DNA of 60,000 nucleotides. Source: Takakia lepidozioides (Eukaryota; Streptophyta; Takakiopsida; Takakiales; Takakiaceae). The stretch lies in assembly GCA_030704615.1 (NCBI GenBank), contig CM060733.1, forward strand, positions 2,916,001 through 2,976,000. Direction: 5' to 3'. The notes beneath the pieces were generated by a model. It made no database searches and was not told the DNA's origin. It worked only from the letters and a program-made list of their open reading frames with translations. Both the position numbers and the translations under genes were made by a program. Each line of letters begins with the position of its first letter. The first letter of the stretch is position 1. Of the stretch, positions 13,235 through 24,565 are shown piece after piece.

Positions 13235-15247
13235 TCATGCATCTGACTTCATTACTGTGAAGTTCAGATCCTCCCGTTCTGACGCGGACGTGGCTGACTC
13301 CGACGCCACATACCCAGGGCCTTTCCCTAGCGTATCTTGTTGCTGTCGGGTCATCACTGCATAGCTACCTTTTCCGGGGCTAGTTGTCGCGGTTGGAGTG
13401 GCTTCCGGCTCACTCGCAATCCAATTTACTTGGTGCTGCGTCTCCTGGGGGCGCGTTGTATGACTGGGTTGTACGTTGGTCTGTTGTTGCTGGGGCAGCG
13501 CCGAAGTAGACGCTTGATGTCCTCCCTGCACCCTTACATCCTGAGGGGGAGACCACGTGTTAGAAGAACCCTGGGCTATCTGAGCCGCAGGATTTGAATA
13601 AGCTGCTCGGGTAGCCTATCCCTGAGCGGCATTGCCCCCTAAGTATGATGGACCTGCCTGATCCGGCCTAAGTCATTGTGCTATATGTGTTGGGGTAGCA
13701 AATTTATGCATGCTATGCTGTTGTGGTAGAGGGTTGGGTGGTTCAATCGTATACTGATCCGGGAATGGGGCTCGTTGCCCTTCCAAATTCCTCTCTACTT
13801 GCTGAATGGTGGCAGGGGCTGGTCGGTCCACCTGCCTCCGGGGACATCTCTCCAAGGGATGGCCTCTTTGGCCGCAATGCAAACATACAATGTCATTCCA
13901 ACAATCTTTTGTTGGGTGAGTGGTCCTGCCACATTTTTGACAACCTTTCCTGGATTGATTGAATTGTCGTTTTGATCTATCCTGATAAGTCGGGTTTCGG
14001 CTTACCTGCCTCTCCCGAGTGGGATAAGGACAATGTTGAGCAGCATGCCTGGGACCGTCGCAGTTGGAGCACCATACCTTTGCCAGGTTGGGGCCGGATT
14101 CTCCTACTGGAGCAGCATCTTGATACCCCACGTAGCTGGTGATCTGCTGGCCGATGGAGCTCATACGATCGCCCATTGTTTCGATAGTTTTGATGAGAGA
14201 GGTGACTTGCGCCTCCAAATGGCCCACCCTGCATACGAGTCAGTAGGGGCAGCATTCGTATACTGTGGCACGGTCGGTGCTATTGCTGGTGTATGGGATG
14301 TCGTCAGGGCGTATGGCCTTGCTCCTCCTACATATGGCGGCGTATAGTGTAGAGCGGGTTGGATCACCGCTAATGGCATAGGCTCCTACGTGGGTTCGAT
14401 CGTAATGTATGATGGAAGTGCAAAGTCGGGCATCTTGGCCCGTTGTACCTAGCAATGCATGTTGTCGAACTCCTTGCCGGCTTGTACGGCATCTACTAGT
14501 ATTGCGGGTCTTTGCTGCAAAACATGAAAGTGAGTGGCCTCTCATAATCCACTCAGAAAACAATCCTTCAGTACCCCATCATCTAGGGGGGTTAAAGGGT
14601 TTTGGAGTCGCATCAACTCTCGAAATCGCATTTCAAAGTCTGCTACCTCCTCTGTGGGGCCTTGGCAGATCCTAGCCAGTGCCATCAAGACACTGGTGAA
14701 CTGGTGGACCGCTCGAAAATGATCTAAAAATGTGGCCCTACCCCTCATGGTTGTGGGAAACCATATCAACCAATAGGCATCGTTTAACGCTTGGTTAGAA
14801 TAGCAACACTGAATAAAGCTCTTCACATGATACTCTGGGTTTTCATATGCTTCCCCGGAGAACCAAGACAAATGCCTCGGTAACGTTAACGGGGGCAGGC
14901 CTGCTAGGACCACAGTAGGTACCTCAGGTGGTCCTGGAATATGTGCCATGACTGACACTAACGACGGCGAAGGGCTCCTTTGACCTGGCCGGTGGTGTAT
15001 AAGGGGGACTAGATACAGGGGAAACCACTTGTGAACACTCGATCTCTGAAAAGCTGTCAGTGTTCTCTCCTTCCCACTCTATCTTACTCAAACTTCTAGT
15101 TTCTAAGTCTGATTGTGGACTCGATGCTGGGTGTTTCCCTAGCAGTTGATCTCTGACGGCTTCTCCAGCCAGTCTCCTTTGCAACCTAGTATCAAAGGAA
15201 ATGCTATCCAAGCTTGGGAGTGTGGCTCTTGATCCTGAGCTAGACAT
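13235..15247 (-). pseudogene. gypsy gag with three CCHC zinc knuckles
   Basis: The N-terminal part is at 15247-14924. A frameshift leads to the capsid-like region at 14958-14542, containing HLSWFSGEAYENPEYHVKSF and later FTSVLMALARICQGPTEEV with FEMRFREL. The nucleocapsid segment (14227-13673) has three knuckles of spacing CX2CX4HX4C: CSNCDGPRHAAQHC, CQKCGRTTHPTKDC and CLHCGQRGHPLERC. A Gln/Thr-rich linker (13531-13235) leads to the protease. Three knuckles rather than one or two is a mild peculiarity. Confidence 0.87.
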
Positions 15248-15251
15248 ACAC

Positions 15252-16870
15252 TCACTGCTGTGCTGATGAGGATTCTCCTACCTCAGTCTGTATTAAAGGA
15301 CCTATATTATCTTGAACAACCATGTCAAGAATAAACGAGGTCAAATTTAAATACCTTCCATAGAACCTTGGCAATGGAGGTATGTCAGTGTGCAACTTCC
15401 CATGAATTACCCTGTCTTCGGGTGGTCGGGGCACATTGCAGTACCTACACTCATCCAACCTACGCACATAATGGGATGCCAGGAGCTAACATACGCGGCA
15501 ATGAGTGAAGACGTCTACCTGCCACCGTAGATGTGCCGCAAAAGAAGACCTGGGGTGCAATGCTCCTAGATAAATTCCAGGGCATGAACAATACGGCCAG
15601 TTGAACCTTTCCTTACACCAGTAGAAATGCTCTAGTGCATTTGCTTCCGAGAGTCGCTCACACCAAACCCTTTCGTTAATCCACCCCTTCTTGATGGATT
15701 TTCGTTGAGCTAATCGCTCAATGTAACCTTATATGATATGTCGATTTCTGGTTCATGTTGCCAGAATTTGCTGCGAATTCTCTTGACCCTAGCTTCAAAA
15801 ATCATACCCACCTTAGAAGTTCATGTAGAAAAGATTCTTAGCACTGCAGGACACGAGGTGGATGACACTGGTAAATTCCAAAGCATTATATTGCTTGTGC
15901 CGATTGGCGACATGTTAAAAATGAAAGCATACTTTGCAGCTGCGAGACCTCTACCGATCTTCGAAGGCAGTTACCCTAGACTGCAGATGTTCCTTCCTCG
16001 TCCATTTCCACTAGTGACTCTGGTACTGATGTACAAGGAGAGCTGCTAACCGAAGAAATAGCATGCACCAACTTTAATGGAATGAGAGGAAGGAAACTTG
16101 TGGGAATTTCCCGGGCAAAGTAGAATGGCGGTGGTCGTTCTGGATCCGCAATGACGCCTTGGGGAGCCGCTGAAGGGTGCCCTTCAATCCAAGTGATGTC
16201 GTGTATGATGGGCGCCACGTCCAACTGTCCGTTGGTGACCAATTCGATGATTAGTGCTGCCTCACTTTCACTGCGACTGCTGTAAAATCTGGGTGGACAA
16301 ATGTAGGTGATAGTAGTGTTCGGATGAGGTAGACGTTCCTCTACCTCCAGATAATCTTCTAACCCACACCCAAACAGCCAACACATCCAGTTAAATGGAA
16401 GATCAATAAAACTCTTTTTGCTCAAATAGGAGGTGGCCTCCCCAGACCTCCGAATAGTGGGAAGGGGACGATGGAAATCGATGCCTTCGTCTGCGACGGT
16501 TCGACACAGAGGGCGGCACCCTAAACGCCACTTGCCAAACGAGATGTGCCTCTAGCGAGGATTGCACATTGAGATTCCCTATGAAGGGGGGTTGGCAGCA
16601 CCCGGGCCAACGTGTATTAAACCTGAAAAATGAAGAGATAGGGGCAGTGAGAGCCTTGTCCCCCAATGGCCCTACTTTGGCCGAGATCCAGTACGCTCGG
16701 TACTCTTCGGCGATGTCCAATATGCGGCCGCGCATCAACCTGCAAACCACGATTGCATCTTCGGTTCGCTTTTCGCCGGATCGGGTGCCGGAAATGACAC
16801 GGTAAAGACCCACCATGCGTGCCTCAAAAGACAAGTAAAAATGATGGGCTTCCATATGATCGGTGGCCAT
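15252..16870 (-). pseudogene. Extra ORF of the gypsy element, upstream of gag
   Basis: Three minus-strand pieces (16870-16403, 16425-15976, 15467-15252) lie between the 5' LTR copy and gag. The first contains VVCRLMRGRILDIAEEYRAY and FNTRWPGCCQPPF; the second is rich in Trp, Cys and Pro; the last ends SSSAQQ just before gag. I do not recognise a domain. Position and length (about 450-530 codons if joined by frameshifts) recall the additional ORF described upstream of gag in Ogre/Tat elements. That is an analogy from position, not homology I can show. Confidence 0.5.
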
Positions 16871-17094
16871 GCTGCAACTTCATGATTGTCATGGCGTTAG
16901 TAATTTCAATGAGCACTGATCCAAACACCCTCATGCAAGAGCTTCTAATCTTCATATGCATGGGATTTCTCATCCACCTGATGGAGTAAGATCATGAATA
17001 AACAGTAAAATATTGCATAGAAACAAATCAGGACGAGAACACATATTGTTAGTCCGTCCATAACAACTGGAGAAGCCCTGACTATTCACTTACC

Positions 17095-17111
17095 CCCCGG
17101 TAGATACACCA
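17095..17111 (-). other. Candidate primer-binding site of the gypsy element
   Basis: On the minus strand, 6 nt after the LTR end (…CGTCA), the sequence reads TGGTGTATCTACCGGGG. It begins TGG, complementary to a tRNA CCA end, and its complement looks like a tRNA T-stem plus acceptor strand. It is not the common plant initiator-Met site. Which tRNA it matches is unknown to me. Confidence 0.4.
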
Positions 17112-17117
17112 TTTATA

Positions 17118-18123
17118 TGACGAGCCCTGAGTGCGCGCGGTCAGGGTGACGGCATACTAGCTAGGGGGGTCGTGGTAAGTTGCGGTGTAGGTTGGGCTCA
17201 CTGAACCGCCTACCCGACTGCGGTTAGTGCAGGGGGTCCGTGGTCGTACGTGATGGCTATAATCACTATCTAAGTCCTACCAGCAAAGAGAAGTCGCGTA
17301 CTCCTCTTCACAGGGCGAGTTTGCGTTTCTAAGTCCTCGGTATTCTACAATCTACTCAATAACTGTCTTCTAAGTCTTTGTGTTTTATTGTCTAATTCCT
17401 ACCGCCTAGGCTCCCGAGCCGCCTATAGCCGAGATATGTTTTTATCCCTTCACAAGGCACCTGCCGAGCCTAGGAAGAAGAGGGGAAATCTTCCTCTCCC
17501 AATGCCCCTCCTTCACCGAGTGCTTGAATTCAAGTCATCTCTGATGGAAGGGCCAACGCTTCCTATCCCAGTGCCTAAAATACTTTGTTTTAGCAAAAGA
17601 GTGGCCAAAATACCTATCATAATCCAATAGGTTCACCAAGTTTCATAAGGTGGTTCTAAGCCTCTCAAATCAATAAGTTCAATCAGTTTAATAAATGCCA
17701 TTCACGCTATAACTTGCCCCACGTGCATCTATCCTATTGAAGCAATTTTGCACATCAGAAATGCTGGAAAATAAAAGAATTTAAGAAAATGAGGTAAAAA
17801 AAACCTCCCCGATGGACAATTAGGTGGGAAATCCAAAGATGTCCTTAGCGCCTAAAAATGCCCTTGGGAACCCCGTGAGAACCGAGGAACGCCCAAGAAC
17901 AGTTCCCTGCCGTGGGGAACTGCCGCGGCCCTGTCAGATGAATGAATCCGCTGGGAATTCATCCTTGCCACTACATTTGTCAGTCCATAACATGCATGCG
18001 TAAATAATAAAATAACTACTGGGGTGTCCAAGCCACATTTCACCCCTTTACATTATTTTAAGGCTATGGTACGCTTTCCCTCTTTGGAAAAGTCATCATC
18101 TACTTTGGGCTCTAACACAAAGG
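17118..18123 (-). repeat. LTR copy (5' LTR of the minus-strand gypsy element)
   Basis: It starts TGACGAGCCCTGAG and is a direct repeat of 4361-5367, with mostly C/T and G/A differences, as expected from decay of methylated cytosines. Its plus-strand end abuts a sequence resembling the TTAA-MITE family (CGACCCCATTCGGGTCG), so the outer edge may be truncated. Confidence 0.75.
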
Positions 18124-18870
18124 ACGACGCGACCCCATTCGGGTCGTCAGTTTTTTGCCACACTCCAGTCTGATAGTGGATGATAGTGGATGGAAGTGAA
18201 CCCTCAAGATAAATTGTGGATGTCAGAGAGGAGCACGTGTGGGAATTTACAGCGCCAAAAAATCATAAAGGCTCTGCTCCCTAGAATTTTTCAAAGTGCC
18301 AAGGGGTCAGAAAATCCAGTGTTAGAGCACCCTTGACCTGCCTACATGGCAGCCAAATGGGCAATTTTCAAAATAACATCTAGGGCTGAAAATTTATCAT
18401 AATCCCAATTTTCTTGGACATGGCACTATGAAATGTTACTGGGCACTTACTAACCACAGGAATTGGAAAACAAATATCGTCTCATGGGTGTAATTGTGAA
18501 AGAAGCCAAAACAAGACACTTTACCCCCCCAGATTTCACATACAAAGCAGCCTATCTGAATTTTTGGAATTTTGGTCTGATTTTTGTGGGAGGCAGTGGT
18601 TTAGGTGCCATATAATCAGATTATGGAGGGCCTTTGTGTAGGAAGATTCAACTCGATACAGTAATTTTATGGTCAAACAATTTTTTGCATGCAACTTTTG
18701 AATACATTTACAAATTGGGGCATATTATTTTGTTATAATCTCCCAAATGCAATGGTCAATTTGCCTACATTTTTTACAGGACGTGTACATAGTAGATATG
18801 CACATAAGTATAAGGTTCATCCCCCTGGATGATTGGGGGTAAGAAGTTACACCCCCATCCATAAGTGTAT
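18122..18870. repeat. MITE-like sequence related to 25476-26301, left end missing
   Basis: It begins with the palindrome CGACCCCATTCGGGTCG. About 400 bp further it has CATACAAAGCAGCCTATCTGA, which matches the internal CATACAAAGCAGCTCACCTGA of the element at 25476-26301. The terminal TTAA/CCCC is not present, and no right terminus was found. Confidence 0.5.
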
Positions 18871-18917
18871 GTACTCTTTTTCAGTGGAGAGACCTCGGTG
18901 TCAGCAAGGTGGATCAT

Positions 18918-19033
18918 GGAAGTTGGAAGTTGGAAGTTGGAAGAGACCTATAACCGTTCAATGGTGGCCTCTGCGGTCATAGGTAGAGATACATCCGTTT
19001 ATAGGACATGTGAATGTGCGGTCATAGGTCTCT
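18918..19033. promoter_or_regulatory. Repeats in the 5' region of the SDR gene
   Basis: Upstream of the SDR start are three tandem GGAAGTT units (18918-18943), then AGAGACCTATAACCG (18942-18956). The last is nearly the reverse complement of CGGTCATAGGTCTCT (19019-19033). GCGGTCATAGGT also occurs as a direct repeat at 18973 and 19018. They could be protein-binding sites or remnants of a mobile element; no TATA box was recognised with confidence. Confidence 0.35.
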
Positions 19034-19176
19034 AATCGGGGATAGGCCACCACACCATATGCGGCAACAGTGACGCACAGAATGAGCATTGGTATGGCTA
19101 AAGCGAATCTCTCCTTTCCTACTGTACAGGCGATCTTCCGAGCGGATTGTCAGCACGGAAGAGAGAGAGAGAGAGC

Positions 19177-22100
19177 ATGTCGGGCAGTAGCGTGCCATCT
19201 CTGGCTCAGCGATGGAATCTTGAAGGCAAGACGGCTCTCGTGACTGGTGGGACTCGGGGTCTCGGGTACTTTTTTTCTCCTTTCCTTGTGGGCTTTGGGA
19301 CCGGAAGCGTCAGATTTTGTGCACTCTTGCTATACATGGGTATCTCGAATCCGTGCTCAAGGCTAGTCCCAACATGGTGTGCTGAGTGTAGTTTATCCCT
19401 GGCCTTGGTCGCCTGAGGAATAAAACAGTTTGACAAAGTTTCGATTTTCTAGTGGGCTTTCAGCCAGTGAAGAGATTTGGTGCACCGGATGCTACTCACC
19501 CCATTATCTCCTTAAACCAAAGCATTTTGACAACATGGTGCTGAGGTCACCCTAGCATTTTGAGCGGGTATTTGTGCGAGAAGATCAGCCTGGTATCTGT
19601 GAATGCGTCCAGTAATCTTTTACATTGGTAATTGATCAATTATTGGGGATATCAATTTGGGTTTCATCACCCTCTATCCAACTAGCCCTCGCCATTCATC
19701 TTCCAGAATTCTACAAAGTATTTTAGCACTGGCTTTCTTTGTGTTAATGCAGTAGGCAACTAAAATTTAGAGAGCGAAGTCACCTTTGTCTTTGGTTGGC
19801 TACTGACCCTTTCCCCAGATGGTGGGAGAGATCCATTAAGCTGTTACCTAGTCCATCGAATTTGGGAAACTTGACACTTACTCCAGAGTTGCAAAAGCAC
19901 TGTAAGTTGGTTCTGATATACCACTTGGAAGCTGGCAGCCATGCCATGGTGGAAGAGCTAGCGGGGCTGGGAGTGTCTGTATACACCTGTGGAAGATCGG
20001 AAGGGACCCTCAATGACCGCTTGAAATCATGGAGCGAGGCAGGCTTGAAGGTGGAAGGTTCTGTGTGCGATGTTTCATCACGGGAAGCTCGAGAGGAGCT
20101 GTTCAAGAAAGTTGATACTCATTTTGAAGGAAAACTTGATATATTGGTATGTTAATTGATACCAATTCTGGTTTTCCCCTTTACTGTCCTTACTCATATA
20201 GCAGTAAAACTCTTTCACATTCACAATTCCATTCTTGTCATGCTTCCACAATATGCCTGTATTTTCACACGGGAGGTTCAACATCCTGCCTGATAAATTT
20301 GGCAAGCAATGGCAAAGCATTACAAGGTTGAAAGCAGCGTAATGTCTGGATAAGATTCTCTCTTTCTCTCTCCTTGCATGACCGCTTGCCTTCACAGTGT
20401 CCATTTCTGGCTCTTTCTTTTCTTGGTCTTTTAAGGCTACTGCCATGTTGAGACAGAAAGGATGTACACGGTAGACTTGGAAGTAGACCCAAGATGAAGC
20501 TAAATAAGTGAGAAGGAAGGGTTTTAGTGTTTGAAAAGTAGTTCTATTTCTGCTTTGATACAAGAGTGCGTGGTTCTTGTCCTGTTATCCTGGAAAAAAA
20601 TTCACCAATAGTTGGTTCACAAATGGAAAGAATGAGGGCAACATTTTTTGATCAGATGTTTATGTTCCGAAGTTTTATTGTGTGGAAGGAGGTTATGAAA
20701 ACTCAACATGATAGCTAAAATGAACCTTTAGAGGTTGTTTGATTTCACAGGTGGTCAGACATTTCCTCTGTTTCTCTGACGGCTGTGTCTAAATTTGTAG
20801 TTACCTGGAGGAATTTCACGGCCTTAGCATAGTAATTGTCTGAAACCAGGAGTTTGATGTTCATCAAGCAATGAATAACATGGCTGCTTAATGACTTCAA
20901 AGATGCTCAGGTGTTGCTTATCTTGGCTAAGAGGCTGACCTCTGGAGTTTTGAAGTATGGCATGCGCTAAACCATAACCCCTGAAGCTCATTGGCTTTCA
21001 TTGGTTTGACTTGTTGATTTTGAATCTTGTCCCAAGGTGAATAATGTTGGCACGAACATCCGGAAGCCCGCAATAGAATACACTGCTGAGGACTTCTCCC
21101 ATATATTGTCCACCAACTTTGAGTCTGCTTATCATCTTAGTCAGCTTGCACACCCCTATTTAAAGGCCTCGGGGAAGGGTAGCATTGTATTTGTCTCTTC
21201 AGTGGCAGGAGTTGTGGCAATTAGCTCGGGTTCACTCTATGCTGCAACTAAAGGTATGTTTCGTTAAGCCCTTTCTTTCATTCGTGCTTTCTTTCCTTCT
21301 CTGTCCCCTAGGCCTCCTGGGGCTTCCCATGGAGGCAATAGATTTCTTCTCTCTCTTTCCACAGGCTGTTTTTAAAATGTCAGTGAAGGTGAATCTTCCC
21401 AAGGGGGACTTGTTTCTTGGAGAGTGTAGTGTGGCAGTTTTTTAACTGGCAAGACTGTCTGCAACCAGGAGTTCATTATGTCCCATAAGGATAAATATCT
21501 GCAAGGCTAGAGCATGACCATTCTATCCTAAATTATGTCTCCTGTGTCACCCCTCTTTATGCTCCCATGTTCCCCTCCTCTTAACGTGTGGATGTGTTGA
21601 AATGATATGAAATTGTTTGCTAGAGAACTTGAACTGCATCACAAAGGGAATCAGTGAGGAGTGTATTGGGGGTGTAATTGTGCAGGGGCCATGAACCAGG
21701 TGACTAAGAATCTAGCATGTGAGTGGGCAAAGGATGGTATCCGTGTTAACGCTGTTGCTCCTTGGTACATCAACACAGACCTCGCGGCACAGGTCTTCCT
21801 CAACTTCCCCTCTTCTCCCTCTCTACTTGTCTATTGCGCTCTCTTCAAATCTATTAGGGTATTGTGCCTGTACCCCTGTTTACCAACTTTGAAAGTCTCG
21901 AGGCTGAGCCAAAAGCCCAGGCCCTCCTGAGGCCTAGTTTTTGGGCAAATCACACACAGCAGATTGATGCTTGTGTGAAGGGATTTCTAGAGGATATCTG
22001 GAAAACCCGGATTAATTCTATATATGGAGGTAAGTCTTACTACCAACGTCAGCCCCTGACAGAGGTAGGTTCTGTCCCTTTTGTTCCCGCTCAAACTGGG

Positions 22101-23188
22101 CGCGGGGTCAATGGCCACAAGGCTACGGCAAACAACGTCTTATGAGTACAATCTATTGGGCCCTTTGGGCCTCCTGCTTATCTTATTTCTCTCTCTTCTC
22201 CTGTCCAGCATGGTATGATGAGATCCAAGGAAGATACTATTGTCTCTTAGGGAAACCCAATCTCTGGCAGAGTTTTTACCTTTGAAGACCTATCTGCATA
22301 AGGTACTTGGTTGATGTTTTCTGAAGGGGTCTCTTGTGTTCTAGATGTCCAATGGGCATTTGGGGCCCCCTGTGAACCTGATAAAGTTTCTTCCTTGCTG
22401 GACAACAGTTATTATTTGGCCAGTCTTTCTTTCTTTTGGCATAAGCCCTGAGCTTTGAGGGCTTTGAGGTTAGCAGCTTATCATCATTTGGTACTTTGTC
22501 TTTGGTCAACACCAACTCCAATTGCCTGTAACTACCGTGTCGTTGCTCCGGATCCCATGACTGCCACCAGGATGGTAGGGAGTATGACCTTGATAGGATG
22601 TCAAACCAACTTTTGCAAGGGAAAAGCCAATTAATATGTACCTCTCTCTCTCTACACCTCCCTCACCCTTTCGACACACTGCCACTGTCTGATATGCACA
22701 CTTTTTTTCCAATTTCCACTGAAGTGGGTTTTCAGGAATGGAGTGACTGCCCTCCTCTTTCCCCACCTCTATGCTCTGTCCAACCATGTGTTCAACCTAT
22801 GGCTACAGAGGATACTGCCCCTTCTGCTTTCCTCCACTCCCTCTTTTTTTCCTCCTGACCTTTAAACTTTCAGCAAATCTTTATTTCAATTTGCTTGGCG
22901 TTTACACTGGAATAGGTTGGTGGAATAGTTCAATTGATAACTACACATTCAAGATCCTTTTAACCGTCCTTAAAATATGCAAATGGATGTGTTGAACAGG
23001 TGTTAAACAATCCCAGTTTCAAAGCTGAGGTGGTGGGTAGGACGCCTCTGCGGCGAGTTGGGGAGCCATATGAGGTTGCAGGCATGGTGGCATTCTTGTG
23101 CATGCCCACTGCTTCTTATATAACTGGGCAAACCATAGTCATTGATGGTGGTATGACTGTGAATGGTTTCTTCCCCACCACCAGATAA
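19177..23188 (+). CDS. Tropinone-reductase-like short-chain dehydrogenase/reductase, five exons
   Basis: Predicted exons: 19177-19265, 19939-20146, 21037-21253, 21686-21792, 23000-23188. They total 810 nt and encode 269 aa, the usual length for this SDR group; all junctions keep frame. Exon 1 gives [12 protein letters not shown], the NADP-binding glycine motif, completed across intron 1 to [12 protein letters not shown]. Exons 2-3 join to DILVNNVGTN (the NNxG motif). Exon 3 holds the catalytic SSVAGVV and YAATK (Ser, Tyr, Lys). Exon 4 reads [29 protein letters not shown] in two parts. Exon 5 ends with [17 protein letters not shown]. Members reduce carbonyl substrates with NADPH in the cytosol; the name does not prove alkaloid activity. 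The ATG follows a GA-rich leader. Introns 1-3 have ordinary GT/AG sites, while intron 4 starts with a weak GTCTTC and holds a repeat fragment. No disabling lesion is seen. Confidence 0.88.
21897..22145 (+). repeat. Repeat fragment with conserved peptide, inside SDR intron 4
   Basis: The translated strand contains [18 protein letters not shown] and later [10 protein letters not shown]. The fragment at 24005-24340 on the other strand has TQQVGACVKGFLDDMWKT and GYKAMANNFL. Similarity is therefore at protein level in the same relative frame, which points to a decayed coding element of unknown type. It lies wholly within the predicted intron. Confidence 0.55.
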
Positions 23189-24004
23189 ATCTGAGCCCTT
23201 TGAATTCCCTGATGCTGAACCGCCCCCTTCTCCTGACGATGCTCTGTAGGGTAAATACATAAATACATGCACTGGAAAGTTTCGCAAGGAAATCAGATGC
23301 ATGTCGGTGAATTGAACCAGCAAGCGGGTATATTGAGAGTGCATAAGCACTAAGAAATGCGGAGGAGCGATGGTCAAATCAATGCGGTGGAAATCGGACA
23401 GTGTGATGTCGGGGATTCAGGACGGTTGGATAGTGTCAAATCAAGGGTGTGGAGTACAAGATGAGTTGGCCTTATGGGTTGGCCACTCTAAAGTAGTCAC
23501 TCTATTGGTCTCGCTATGCATTAGTAGTGGCAGGCTGGCATTGATGTGTTGGCTGGACCATCTCAGCTTTTTTCTAGTGATGCTTAAACTAGTGAAATTA
23601 ATGCTCATTAGGTGTGGATTTGTGGGCAACCACAGTAAATAAGTAGACACTCTACTCTTTACCTCTCCTAATCATCATCATGGATGTGGCAGAATCCTGC
23701 TGCGAAATAGGGGTGACAATCAATAGTTACTGCCTCCCATATTGAACTGCAAAACTTGGGACAGGTTGCATTGACCTTAATTTCAATATTGTAACATGGA
23801 ATATCCAGAGACACACACACACAGACAGACTTAGGCTTGATATTTCAAACAAATAAGCCGAAGTCAAGTTCACGTAGCAAGGATCTTACAATGAAAGCCT
23901 AAACTTAGTGCGGGAATTGAAAGTGCAGCCAGCTTCCAAGCCTCGTCAGGACTCAGGAGTGAAGGATGAAACTTTTCATGTGAAGAGCTATTGGGTGTAG
24001 TCTG
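23189..24004. other. Intergenic DNA downstream of the SDR gene
   Basis: About 0.8 kb with only short random frames and a small (AC)n run near 23810. I see no gene or repeat in it. Confidence 0.4.
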
Positions 24005-24340
24005 TCAAGGGCCTGACAGTGGTGAGGCGGTCCCGCATGGTAGGAAGGGTGTGGCTGGTGTTAAAGGGAAAGGAGAGCTAGGAAGGAAGATCGGAGATGG
24101 GGTAGACACTGGAGACGCAGTGGGCAGAAGAGAATGTACTCTTAGGAAGTTGTTTGCCATAGCCTTGTAGCCATAGACCCTTTGCACAGTTTGGGCAGAA
24201 CCATGGTGAAGACCATTAGTTTGAGTTTTCCACATATCGTCTAGAAAGCCCTTGACACAAGCACCAACTTGCTGTGTGTGTGTGCTGCTCAGCAATTAGA
24301 CCCCAACGGGGCCAGGGCTTTACGCTCAGCCTCAAGGTTT
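24005..24340 (-). repeat. Inverted copy of the SDR-intron repeat fragment
   Basis: The minus strand aligns with 21897-22145: GAGGCTGAGC at the start, then ACVKGFLDDMWKT and YGYKAMANNFL. The two copies are in opposite orientation about 2 kb apart and bracket SDR exon 5. Confidence 0.55.
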
Positions 24341-24565
24341 TCAAAGTTAGTGAACAGAGGTGTAGGGACAATATTCTCGATGTTAATGAATATGGTCAGT
24401 CTCTATTGAGAACATCCCAGACAATGTATAAGATGGATATTGTCTTGAGGCTGTTGCCACACCAAGCAATAATTCTCTGCATCGTGTATTGTTCAAAGGT
24501 AGGCTTCCAGCCCCCAGTTTAAATTTCAGTCTAGTCCCAAGGGTGGGTAGGCCTTGAGATCATCC

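Larger units (their letters stand above)
4361..18123 (-). mobile_element. Ty3/gypsy LTR retrotransposon, degenerate, with extra ORF 5' of gag
   Basis: Two direct ~1-kb repeats (4361-5367 and 17118-18123) flank a minus-strand set of ORFs in the order extra ORF - gag - protease - RT - RNase H - integrase, which is the Ty3/gypsy order. The first ~170 bp of the two LTR copies differ at about nine sites, mostly transitions, so the insertion is not recent. Nearly every domain is split by frameshifts, and no continuous polyprotein remains. I found no clean 5-bp target duplication, and the right copy abuts a MITE-like sequence, so the outer right boundary is uncertain. An additional ORF upstream of gag is known from Ogre/Tat-type elements; clade placement here is only a suggestion. 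Confidence 0.85.

Noticed and set aside
20078-20563. 161-codon minus-strand frame over SDR exon 2 and intron 2
   Set aside because: Antisense to a well-supported exon; no recognisable content.
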